A stretch of DNA of 43,380 bases, from assembly GCA_021545585.1 (NCBI GenBank), contig JAJRTF010000119.1:1-43380 (forward strand), read 5' to 3'. The stretch's first letter is position 1. Each line of letters starts with the position of its first letter. The stretch comes from Zetaproteobacteria bacterium. Lineage in GTDB: Bacteria; Pseudomonadota; Zetaproteobacteria; Mariprofundales; Mariprofundaceae. Below the pieces are notes generated by a model. It was not told the origin of the DNA and made no database searches. It worked only from the letters and a program-made list of their open reading frames with translations. Shown in pieces: positions 19,998 through 27,769 of this stretch. The position numbers and the translations under genes were made by a program.

Positions 19998-20756
19998 ATG
20001 GCAGCATTGAAATGTATTTTATGGGATGTGGACGGCACTCTGGCTGATACCGAGCGTGACGGTCATCGCGTGGCCTTTAATATGGCCTTTGAGGAGGCAG
20101 GTCTGGAGCGGCGCTGGGATGTGCCGACCTATGGCGAATTGCTGGCCGTAACCGGCGGCAAGGAGCGTATTCGATTTGATCACGAACGCCGTGAGCTGGA
20201 AGTTCCGCCCACTGAGGATATTGCCGAATTGCATGCCAGCAAGACCCGGCATTACCAGGATTTGATTGCTGCCGGGCGCATCCCGCTGCGTCCGGGTGTG
20301 CGCCGCCTGCTTGAGGAAGCTTATGAGGCAGGCATCACGCTGGGTGTTTCAACGACTACTACGCCTGCAGCTCTGGATGCGCTGATTGAGCATTCGCTGG
20401 GAGCCGAGTGGTTCAATCGCTTTGCGGTACTGGCTGCCGGCGATATCGTGCCGGCCAAGAAGCCGGCTCCGGATATCTATACCTATGCCATGGATCAGCT
20501 GGGCGTCTCCTCGCACGAAACACTGGCTATGGAAGATTCCGGCAATGGCTGGAAATCAGCTGCTGCTGCGGGGCTGAAATGTGTTGTCACGATCAATGAC
20601 TACACCCGCGATCATGATTTTTCCGGCGCTGATCTGGTGGTGTCGGAGTTGGGTGAAGCGGATTTTCCATCCATCCATGTTTTTGAAAACCCGCATGGCC
20701 TGAAGGGTCTGGATTACGTGAAACTGTCGCATCTGCAGGCCATTATGCATGGCTGA
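19998..20756 (+). CDS. cbbY: CbbY-type HAD phosphatase (xylulose-1,5-bisphosphate phosphatase)
   Basis: CbbY removes xylulose-1,5-bisphosphate, a misfire product that blocks Rubisco. The HAD nucleophile motif is WDVDGTLADTE with D10 and D12. The CbbY signature stretches WDVPTYGELLAVTGGKERIR and STTTTPAALDAL, plus EDSGNGWKSAAAAG near the end, separate it from generic beta-phosphoglucomutases. It has 252 residues. AAGGAG lies seven bases before the ATG at 19998. No Rubisco genes are in the window, so a link to the Calvin cycle rests on family membership. Its end overlaps the tatD start by eight bases. Confidence 0.85.
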   Translation: MAALKCILWDVDGTLADTERDGHRVAFNMAFEEAGLERRWDVPTYGELLAVTGGKERIRFDHERRELEVPPTEDIAELHASKTRHYQDLIAAGRIPLRPGVRRLLEEAYEAGITLGVSTTTTPAALDALIEHSLGAEWFNRFAVLAAGDIVPAKKPAPDIYTYAMDQLGVSSHETLAMEDSGNGWKSAAAAGLKCVVTINDYTRDHDFSGADLVVSELGEADFPSIHVFENPHGLKGLDYVKLSHLQAIMHG

Positions 20757-21522
20757 TATCAGCCTGTTCGATACGCATTGTCATATCGACTTCCATCATT
20801 TTGATGAGGACAGGGATGATGTGTTTACGCGCATGGCCGAGGCCGGTGTTGAGCGCATTGTAGCTGTATCGGTGGAGCTGGAGCAGACCGACAGGCTCAA
20901 ACAGTTGGTGGAGTCGCGGGAAAACGTGTGGTTTTCAACCGGCATTCATCCCAACCATGAGGCGGAGCACGAACCTACGGTGGATGAGTTGTGCGCCCTG
21001 TCCGACCATCCCAGATGCGTTGCCATTGGGGAAACCGGCATGGATTTTTTCCGCCACCATGTCGAGGCGGAAATTCAGGCCGAGCGTTTTCGCACCCATA
21101 TTCGGGCTGCACGCAGGGTGGGCAAGCCTGTGATTGTGCATATGCGCGATGCCGATGAGGCTACGCTGACAGTGCTGGAGGAAGAGGGTATTCAGGGATG
21201 CGGCGGTATCATGCACTGCTTTTCTTCCGGCTGGGAGGCAGCCAGTCGGGCGCTGGACATGGGTATGTCGATTTCGTTCTCCGGCAATGTCACCTTCAAG
21301 CGTAACGATGAACTGCGTGCAGTGGCGGCCAGGGTGCCGCTCGACCGTCTGCTGCTTGAAACCGATTCGCCTTATCTGGCCCCCATGCCGCATCGCGGCA
21401 AACGCAACGAACCGACCTATGTCCGCCATGTTGCCGAATGCATTGCCGAGGTGCGCGGTGTTTCATTGGCTGAATTGGCCGGGCAGACCACGCGTAATGC
21501 CGAAGTCTGTTTCAATATCTGA
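20749..21522 (+). CDS. TatD family metal-dependent hydrolase (DNase)
   Basis: This is a TIM-barrel hydrolase of the TatD family; members are Mg-dependent 3'-5' DNases or RNases involved in DNA repair and turnover. Metal ligands appear in order: H10 and H12 in DTHCHID, E in GETGMDF, H in IVHMRDAD, H in IMHCFSSG, and D in LLLETDSPYLAP. Length is 257 residues, normal for the family. It overlaps cbbY by eight bases and is followed after 18 bases by the DUF4438 gene, so the three are likely co-transcribed. Confidence 0.93.
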   Translation: MADISLFDTHCHIDFHHFDEDRDDVFTRMAEAGVERIVAVSVELEQTDRLKQLVESRENVWFSTGIHPNHEAEHEPTVDELCALSDHPRCVAIGETGMDFFRHHVEAEIQAERFRTHIRAARRVGKPVIVHMRDADEATLTVLEEEGIQGCGGIMHCFSSGWEAASRALDMGMSISFSGNVTFKRNDELRAVAARVPLDRLLLETDSPYLAPMPHRGKRNEPTYVRHVAECIAEVRGVSLAELAGQTTRNAEVCFNI

Positions 21523-21540
21523 TTTTCTAGGAGACCTGTT

Positions 21541-22422
21541 ATGAGTTTGAAAACCAATCGTGAACAGTTAGTCATGACGGCAGTGCAGGGGGGCGTATCT
21601 CCGGCCAATCAGTGGGCGCCTTTCGAGGTGGGTGCTTCCGGTGAGTTGTTTGCATGGCCATCCACCGGCGGCATTACCTACAATGTTAAAATCGGCGACT
21701 CGGTATTCGGCTGGGCCGGTGAGCATATCGAGCCGGGAGTCTCATCCACATTAAGCCACAAAAACCGCAAGGCCGAGTCCGGTTATCAGTTTCTGGCCTG
21801 TTGCGGCAATGAAGTACGGGTCATCTCGGGGGCAGCCAAGGGTGAGACGGGTACTGTGCTTGGGCATCATGGCGGCGTCGAACATTTAATGCTCGATTTT
21901 CCCGATGAGACACTCGATAAGCTGACCTGTGACGACAAGTTTCTGATCCGTGCCTATGGTCAGGGGCTTAAGCTTGTCGATCATCCGGATGTGCATATCT
22001 ACAATCTTGACCCGGACGTGCTGGATGCAATGGGGTTAAAGGAACGCGACGACGGCTGTATCGAAGTGCCGGTGCATGTGGTGGTCCCCGGCTACGTGAT
22101 GGGCTCCGGTATCGGGGCGTTGTCGGTGACGACGGGCGACTACGATATCCTTTGCCATGATGAGGCCGTCGTAAAAGAGCATGCCATGGACAAGCTGCGC
22201 TTTGGTGATTTTGTGGCTGTGCTGGATCATGACAATATCTACGGACGTACCTATCGTCGTGGCGCGGTGACCATTGGCATGGTGATTCATTCCGATTCGC
22301 CGCTCGGTGGTCACGGACCGGGCATGATGACGCTGATGAGCGCGCTGGATAACAAACTGGTGCCGGTGCTGAGTGAATCAGCCAATGTCGGCACCATCAA
22401 GGGTATCGGTCGCTTTGCGTAG
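21541..22422 (+). CDS. DUF4438 domain-containing protein
   Basis: A 293-residue cytoplasmic protein (no signal peptide or membrane segment) that I recognise as a DUF4438 family member, a group without a known function. The glycine-rich segment ISGAAKGETGTVLGHHGGVEH resembles a KOW/L2-like turn, and the C-terminus GGHGPGMMTLMSALDNKLVP is strongly conserved in this family. TAGGAG precedes the ATG. It lies between tatD and the protease gene, and its 3' end overlaps the next gene's likely start. The family name is from memory of these segments; the role is unknown. Confidence 0.75.
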   Translation: MSLKTNREQLVMTAVQGGVSPANQWAPFEVGASGELFAWPSTGGITYNVKIGDSVFGWAGEHIEPGVSSTLSHKNRKAESGYQFLACCGNEVRVISGAAKGETGTVLGHHGGVEHLMLDFPDETLDKLTCDDKFLIRAYGQGLKLVDHPDVHIYNLDPDVLDAMGLKERDDGCIEVPVHVVVPGYVMGSGIGALSVTTGDYDILCHDEAVVKEHAMDKLRFGDFVAVLDHDNIYGRTYRRGAVTIGMVIHSDSPLGGHGPGMMTLMSALDNKLVPVLSESANVGTIKGIGRFA

Positions 22423-22996
22423 TGTCATGGCCATGTTTTGTGCCGCATTGCCAGCAGCGGCCATGCTGTTTGTCAGCCATGCAGCTTTGGCCGAGATTTA
22501 TACATGGACTGATAAAAGCGGCCGGGTGCATTATTCCGACAAGCAGGTGGCCGGCGCGGTCACCAAAAACAGCGGCACCTTCAGCTCCATTGGCAATCCC
22601 AACTTTAATGTCAATGCACTGAAGCAGCAGATTCCCTTTCGGCAGATAAACGGTTCGATGCTTGTACAGGGCTCGGTAAACGGGGTTTCCTTGCTATTTG
22701 TTGTCGATACCGGCGCCAGTCTTGTCGTTATTCCTCCGGCAGTGGCTGAGCGGGCGGGGATCAGTATAAGCGGAGTCCGGCAGGTGCGCTTGCAGACCGC
22801 CAACGGCCAGGTGACGGCGCCGATGGTTCGCCTGAATGAGATGAATGTCAGTCAAATTTCAAGGCAGGGCATCAATGCTGTAGTGCAGAAAATCTCCAGA
22901 GATGGTCAGACCGGACTGCTCGGCATGAGCTTTCTCAGTGCCTACAAGCTTACGGTGGATCATGCCCGTAGCATGCTGATTCTCGAGGCGCGCTGA
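22385..22996 (+). CDS. Secreted retropepsin-like aspartic protease with DUF4124-like domain
   Basis: After a signal peptide ending at AALA, residues EIYTWTDKSGRVHYSDK form a DUF4124-like beta motif common on periplasmic proteins. A retropepsin-like (clan AA, TIGR02281-like) domain follows with the active-site segment FVVDTGASLVVIP, a flap-like LQTANGQV and the C-terminal GLLGMSFLSAYKLTVD. Retropepsin folds act as dimers, with one DTG per chain. The start is uncertain: ATG 22385 gives a positively charged signal peptide but overlaps the upstream gene by 38 bases; ATG 22427 and TTG 22415 are alternatives. The gene ends in a TGATG overlap with the amidase. Confidence 0.8.
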   Translation: MSAPSRVSVALRSVMAMFCAALPAAAMLFVSHAALAEIYTWTDKSGRVHYSDKQVAGAVTKNSGTFSSIGNPNFNVNALKQQIPFRQINGSMLVQGSVNGVSLLFVVDTGASLVVIPPAVAERAGISISGVRQVRLQTANGQVTAPMVRLNEMNVSQISRQGINAVVQKISRDGQTGLLGMSFLSAYKLTVDHARSMLILEAR

Positions 22997-23799
22997 TGCG
23001 GGTCAGCTGTATCCAGATGTCGTCCGGAACCGATGTGTCGGCCAATCTGGAGCAGGCTGAGCGCTGGTTGACTGCTGCCCGGGAGGCAGGCAGTACATTG
23101 GCTGTGCTGCCCGAGAATTTTCCCTTCATGGGGGGTGACGATGCTGACAAGCTCGCCGTTGCCGAAGCGGAGGAGCAGTCGCATGTGCTGGCTTTTCTGT
23201 CAGATCAGGCAGCCCGCCTCGGCATGGCCATTATCGGCGGTTCCACAGCCCTGACATCGGAGCGGGCGGACAGGATACGGAACAGTTGTGCAGCGTTCGA
23301 CAGGCAGGGCAAACGCCTCGGACTGTATGACAAGATGCATCTGTTTGATGTTGATCTGGGGCATGAATCATACCGGGAGTCGGCTCTTGTGCAGGCGGGA
23401 AAGGCACCTGTAGCCATTCAGATAGAGGATTGGAAAATCGGCCTGAGTATCTGCTATGATGTCCGTTTTCCGGAGCTTTATCGCTGCTATGCCGGTCAGG
23501 ACTGCAATATCCTCGCAGTTGTTGCCGCATTCACCGTGCCGACAGGCAGGGCGCACTGGCAGACGCTGTTGAGGGCTCGGGCCATTGAAAATCAGAGCTA
23601 TGTGCTGGCCAGCACCCATTGGGGTGAACATCCTGGCGGACGCAGAACATGGGGGCATTCGATGATTATTGACCCTTGGGGAGAAGTACTTGGTGTGCTG
23701 GAAGAAGGCGAGGGCATTGTGACGGCGGATTTGTCCATACGTGAACTCGAATCCGTTCGCAGCCAGCTGCCGGTATTAAAGCACCGGGTGTTGATGTGA
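22996..23799 (+). CDS. Carbon-nitrogen hydrolase (nitrilase superfamily, Nit1-like amidase)
   Basis: A nitrilase-superfamily amidase with the catalytic triad E40 (LPENF), K113 (YDKMHLFDVD) and C153 (CYDVRFPELYR). The last segment, with its DVRFPELYR tail, is typical of the Nit branch that hydrolyses deaminated glutathione, so that is the likely substrate. Length is 267 residues. Its ATG overlaps the upstream stop (TGATG), pointing to translational coupling with the protease gene, though no functional link is evident. The class is firm; the precise substrate is inferred. Confidence 0.92.
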   Translation: MRVSCIQMSSGTDVSANLEQAERWLTAAREAGSTLAVLPENFPFMGGDDADKLAVAEAEEQSHVLAFLSDQAARLGMAIIGGSTALTSERADRIRNSCAAFDRQGKRLGLYDKMHLFDVDLGHESYRESALVQAGKAPVAIQIEDWKIGLSICYDVRFPELYRCYAGQDCNILAVVAAFTVPTGRAHWQTLLRARAIENQSYVLASTHWGEHPGGRRTWGHSMIIDPWGEVLGVLEEGEGIVTADLSIRELESVRSQLPVLKHRVLM

Positions 23800-23887
23800 T
23801 GCACATGGGTTATCAGATGTGCTGGGCCGGTTATATGTGCGTCAGCCTTGTAGCCAGATCAGTGAACTAAAGCGGAGGCGAGGCGCA

Positions 23888-24337
23888 TTGACTGACGGTC
23901 ATTCACCATCACGTGAGCAGTTGCGGGCGCACAGACAGGTGTTCTGGGATGCGTGGCAGAAGGAGCAGGCGAACCTGCCGCTGAATGCACTGGAGGTCCG
24001 GATTGCCCGTGTGATCGCCCTGCATCCGGAATACCACCACTTTTTCGATGACATGGAATCTTTTCTTGAACGCGATTTTCAGGTGGATGATGGCATGAAT
24101 CCGTATTTGCACTTGTCATTGCATCTGGCTCTGGAAGAGCAGGTGGCCACCAGGCATCCGCCGGAAGCAGGACGGGCACTGGAGCATCTGATCAGCGCCA
24201 AGGGCCTTGGCCGGCATGATGCACTGCATAAGCTGCTCGAGATACTGGCCGAGACGGTGTATCTGGCCCAGCGTCAGGGAGGGGAGCCGGATGTCGAGGC
24301 TTATGCCAGGCAGCTACGGGAGTTAATCAAACTATGA
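23888..24337 (+). CDS. DUF1841 family protein
   Basis: A 149-residue soluble protein of the DUF1841 family, of unknown function. The segments SREQLRAHRQVFWDAWQK, HPEYHHFF and MNPYLHLSLHLALEEQVATRHP match this family as I know it. The start is probably a TTG at 23888, since GGAGG lies nine bases upstream and family members begin just before the 'SREQ' segment; an upstream in-frame start at 23819 lacks support. It overlaps the next gene by four bases (ATGA). Confidence 0.75.
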   Translation: MTDGHSPSREQLRAHRQVFWDAWQKEQANLPLNALEVRIARVIALHPEYHHFFDDMESFLERDFQVDDGMNPYLHLSLHLALEEQVATRHPPEAGRALEHLISAKGLGRHDALHKLLEILAETVYLAQRQGGEPDVEAYARQLRELIKL

Positions 24338-24669
24338 TTCGTAATATTCTGCTGGCCATCGTGTTCTTTTTCGGCCCAGCGCTACTGATGTTCATGCTGC
24401 GCAATATCGTGTTGTTACTGCGTTTGAGATTGCAACAGCGCCGGCAACATCATGGGTCGCCGGAGGTGATTGATATCACGCCGACTATCGAGAAAAAAAC
24501 TGCATCGCGCTGGTTTTATGCATTCGCAGCGGGTCTGGGAATTGCGGTGGCCGTGTCGGCCTTTATGTATCTGCAGTCTGTGGACGGCGAGGTTCGTCAT
24601 TATGTGCCGGCTCATGTCAGTGAGGATGGCAAGCTTGTGCCGGGGCACTGGCAGAATAAGCCCGAGTGA
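24334..24669 (+). CDS. Small membrane protein of unknown function
   Basis: I do not recognise this 111-residue protein. It has a hydrophobic segment at residues 4-29 and a second at about 60-80 (FYAFAAGLGIAVAVSAFMYL), separated by a basic, polar stretch (LRLRLQQRRQHH). The C-terminus VRHYVPAHVSEDGKLVPGHW is polar. A two-pass or hairpin inner-membrane protein is likely, with both ends on the same side. It overlaps the DUF1841 gene by four bases, so the two are co-expressed. Confidence 0.65.
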   Translation: MIRNILLAIVFFFGPALLMFMLRNIVLLLRLRLQQRRQHHGSPEVIDITPTIEKKTASRWFYAFAAGLGIAVAVSAFMYLQSVDGEVRHYVPAHVSEDGKLVPGHWQNKPE

Positions 24670-24689
24670 GCCGGCCTGGATTGAAACAG

Positions 24690-24716
24690 GAACCCGACAT
24701 TCTGCGAAATGCGGGC
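24690..24716 (-). terminator. Weak hairpin after the zinc-ribbon gene
   Basis: CCCGCATT and AATG-CGGG, with one bulged base, can pair just past the stop codon of the minus-strand zinc-ribbon gene. The tract after it is TTCCTGTTT, not a clean T run, so the call is weak. Confidence 0.3.
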
Positions 24717-24866
24717 TTAAATCTTGAAGGTTTGGGTTTTATCCATATCCAGGGGCTTATTCTTCGGCCTCACGTTGGTTCCGCATTTCGGGCACTCGTA
24801 AAGATCAGATTTTTCGCTTGTGAACTTTTCCTTACATTTGGGACAGGTGATTTTAACCTTGCTCAT
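24717..24866 (-). CDS. Small zinc-ribbon protein
   Basis: A 49-residue protein, MSKVKITCPKCKEKF..., with two CPKC knuckles (CPKC near residue 8 and CPKC near 25) that should bind one zinc. AGGAG sits six bases before the ATG at 24866, which is strong support for translation; the frame extends further up without a better start. It lies on the minus strand between two plus-strand genes and reads against the run around it. Similar tiny ribbons may bind nucleic acid or act in protein contacts; no specific role can be given. Confidence 0.65.
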   Translation of the reverse strand: MSKVKITCPKCKEKFTSEKSDLYECPKCGTNVRPKNKPLDMDKTQTFKI

Positions 24867-24934
24867 ACTGACTCCTGTGGCATTCGTCCGACGGTGCGGT
24901 TTCAAATCTTGCTTCAGCCCATATTGAAAGCCGA

Positions 24935-27769
24935 ATGAGTCGCGAAATCAAGTCTCAATGTGATGCGGTATCTTTTGACGGGCATCTGGGTGGCTGCATC
25001 GACGAGGCGGAAGTGGCTGAGATGCTGGCCGATGGCGCTTTGTTGTTGACCGATTCATCTTCTTTGGCCAGTGATTGGAAGCGCCGGCTGGTTGGGGCAG
25101 CCATGCATCAGGCGAACGATACCTCTGCATTGTCCACTGTGATTCCCACACCTGAGGTGTATAGCTGGAAGATATGGTTGTCGCGTGTTGCATTCAGCCG
25201 GGCGGATATACCGGTTGCCCTCAATCGCCTGCAGGAAAACTGCTTGTGGGAACAGGTGATTGACGATGATCTGTCCCATCTCAATTCAATATCGGGAACC
25301 ATACTGCACACAGCGCCGCAAACCGCCGCCTCGGTCCGGGGGCTGGCTGAGCATGCGCGGACTGCCTATGCATTGATGCGGGAATATCAGGTGATATCGG
25401 ATGATTTGACTGCAGGCAGCGAGGAGTCGGAAGCCTTGCTGCGCTGGATCCACGCCATGCGTAAAAGGCTTGAGGGGCAAGGGCGTATGTTGGCCGCTGA
25501 CAGTGCAGCGGTATTTTTACAGGATATGGATGGGTTCAAGCCTCCCGCCTGCATCATACTGGATGGCTTTGACCGCTTTACACCCATGCAGGCAACGTTG
25601 CTTGGCAGACTTCAGGCTTCAGGCAGTCGTTTGATGCTGATGAACCCGGATAGAAGTCCGGCCACGCCGTGTTTCTATACCTGCAGCGATGCACAGGCGG
25701 AATGCCGATATGTCAGCGAACGCATCAAGGCTGTGCTGCAGCAGCAACCCGAGGCGAGAATTGCTGTTCTGACCAGTGATTCGGTATCGGACTTAAGCCT
25801 GTTGCGGCGAAGCCTGAATGATGTACTGATGCCGGAGGCCCGCTTTGATCCGGCGATGTCGATGGAGGCGGTGCTCGGCAAGGGCGCGTGTCTTGGTGAA
25901 ACACCGCTGGTTCGCCAGCTGCTGCACATGTTGAGTATGGCCGGAGAGTATACTTTCTCAGCTGCTGATTTTTCGCAGCTTTTGTTCTCACCCTGGTTGA
26001 AGGGCTTTGATATCGAGCGTATGCAGCGTGCCAAACTGGATGCGCAATTTCGCCAGCAGAACCGGCATCAGCTGAACTGGAAGGGTCTGATGCATGTATC
26101 GGGTGTCAAGGCGCTGCCAGCGTTGCTGGATGTGGTACGGGCACTGGCCGGCTGGAGTAAACAAAGCCGTGCGGCGGCCGACTGGGTGAAGTCTGTGCAT
26201 GAGCTGCTCAAGCTGACCGGCTTTGTGCAAGGTGATATCGACCGGCAGAATCGATCCGACAGTGATATCCGGCAAATGAATGCCTTTCGCGAGGCCCTGT
26301 TGTCACTGACAGGCGTGGATGCCGTAAGCGACAAGTTGTCATGGATGACATTTTTATCGCTATTGCGTGCGGCCTGCACAGAAGTTGAACTGTCGTTGCC
26401 GGCCAAGTATCCCAATGTTGTGGTGATGCCTATGCAGCAGGCTGCAGGCCTGCGCTTCGATCATGTATTCATCATGGGTATGGATGAGGAAGCATTCCCG
26501 CCACCTGCGCGGCCACATGCGCTGTTGCCGGCTGCGATCCAGAAGAAATACAGTATACCGATGAGCAGTGCCTCACTTGCCTATGAATCTGCCCTGAGAC
26601 TATGGCAAAGGCTGCTGCAATCAGCACCGCTCATTGATATCACTTATGCAGCTGTGCGCGATGAACGGGAGCTGTTGCCTGCAAGCCTGCTAGCTGAATT
26701 CGAGTCGAAGACAGCGACCGGAGCGACCGACAACAGATTTGTACTGGAACAGGAACCCTTTGCTGATGCGCCGCCGGTACCGTTGACGACAGATGATGAG
26801 GCCGAGCAGATGCATGGCGGCACCTATATCCTGCATAACCAGTCCGCCTGCCCGTTCCGTGCCTTTGCCAGCCATCGTCTGCAGATTGATGCTCTGGGTA
26901 AAACCGAGCCCGGTATCAATGCGCCCGAAAAAGGTTCGTTGATTCATCTGGCGCTGGAATATATCTGGGCGCAGCTGGGGAACAGGAGTGCTCTGGAAAG
27001 ACTGACTGAGACAGAGCGTGCCGGTCTGATCGCCGCATCGATCAGTCATGCATGGCAGAAAAAGCATGTATCCGTGGATGCCAGAATCCGCGATGTTGAG
27101 GCGAAGCGTATGCGCCGGGCTTTGCATGAATGGCTGCTGCTGGAGTTGGAGCGACCGGATTTCAGGGTCGAGGGCATTGAGCAGGGCTTCGAGTTGCGTT
27201 TGCCCGATGCCTGTCGACCCGATAATGAGCAGCCGAATGACAATGCCGGGGCATCTTTTGTGATGCATATCCAGGCGGATCGTATTGACAGGGATATTGC
27301 CGGGCACCGCATTCTGCTGGATTACAAAACGGGTCAGAGACAGTCGGCCAGCAGCTGGCTCGTTGATAAAGACAGCGGGCGTATTGCCGAGCCGCAGCTG
27401 CCACTGTATGCACTGGCAGCCGGTCTTGGTGAGAAGGATGCGGTCGGCTTCGCCCGTGTACGCAGCGGCGATATGGCCTTTGAGGGCATGGCCGGTGAAG
27501 ATGTCGGTATCAAAGGCATCCTGACCTGTGATGGCGGACGCGGCAGGCCGGAAGACTGGCAACAGGTACTGGCGGACTGGAAAGCCGGCATCCATCAATT
27601 GGCCGGCGAATTTGCAGCCGGGCGCAGCGAAGTGTCACCGCGCGATGGCGGGGCATGTCGTTATTGCGGCCTGGAGGCGGTGTGCCGGGTTGAGGAAACG
27701 AGCTTTGATGCGGGGCTGGACCATGGCGATGAATCCGTTGAAACGACGGATCGGGGGGATGGTTCATGA
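24935..27769 (+). CDS. AddB-like PD-(D/E)XK nuclease with Fe-S cluster cysteines (TIGR03623-type)
   Basis: A 944-residue protein resembling the 'probable DNA repair protein' family (TIGR03623), a relative of AddB in two-subunit helicase-nucleases that process double-strand breaks. The N-terminal half is a helicase-like fold without a recognisable Walker A (GxGKT is missing). The C-terminal nuclease has the core LLDYKTG with D796 and K798 and the QLPLYALAA motif. Four cysteines, C639 then C908, C911 and C917, are placed like the [4Fe-4S] staple of AddB. The next gene, overlapping by four bases, encodes the AddA-like helicase, which supports one complex. A start slightly downstream is possible. 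Confidence 0.82.
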   Translation: MSREIKSQCDAVSFDGHLGGCIDEAEVAEMLADGALLLTDSSSLASDWKRRLVGAAMHQANDTSALSTVIPTPEVYSWKIWLSRVAFSRADIPVALNRLQENCLWEQVIDDDLSHLNSISGTILHTAPQTAASVRGLAEHARTAYALMREYQVISDDLTAGSEESEALLRWIHAMRKRLEGQGRMLAADSAAVFLQDMDGFKPPACIILDGFDRFTPMQATLLGRLQASGSRLMLMNPDRSPATPCFYTCSDAQAECRYVSERIKAVLQQQPEARIAVLTSDSVSDLSLLRRSLNDVLMPEARFDPAMSMEAVLGKGACLGETPLVRQLLHMLSMAGEYTFSAADFSQLLFSPWLKGFDIERMQRAKLDAQFRQQNRHQLNWKGLMHVSGVKALPALLDVVRALAGWSKQSRAAADWVKSVHELLKLTGFVQGDIDRQNRSDSDIRQMNAFREALLSLTGVDAVSDKLSWMTFLSLLRAACTEVELSLPAKYPNVVVMPMQQAAGLRFDHVFIMGMDEEAFPPPARPHALLPAAIQKKYSIPMSSASLAYESALRLWQRLLQSAPLIDITYAAVRDERELLPASLLAEFESKTATGATDNRFVLEQEPFADAPPVPLTTDDEAEQMHGGTYILHNQSACPFRAFASHRLQIDALGKTEPGINAPEKGSLIHLALEYIWAQLGNRSALERLTETERAGLIAASISHAWQKKHVSVDARIRDVEAKRMRRALHEWLLLELERPDFRVEGIEQGFELRLPDACRPDNEQPNDNAGASFVMHIQADRIDRDIAGHRILLDYKTGQRQSASSWLVDKDSGRIAEPQLPLYALAAGLGEKDAVGFARVRSGDMAFEGMAGEDVGIKGILTCDGGRGRPEDWQQVLADWKAGIHQLAGEFAAGRSEVSPRDGGACRYCGLEAVCRVEETSFDAGLDHGDESVETTDRGDGS

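Noticed and set aside
26690-27598. A 302-codon open frame on the minus strand
   Set aside because: Antisense to the nuclease domain of the AddB-like gene, with no motif or ribosome binding site of note.
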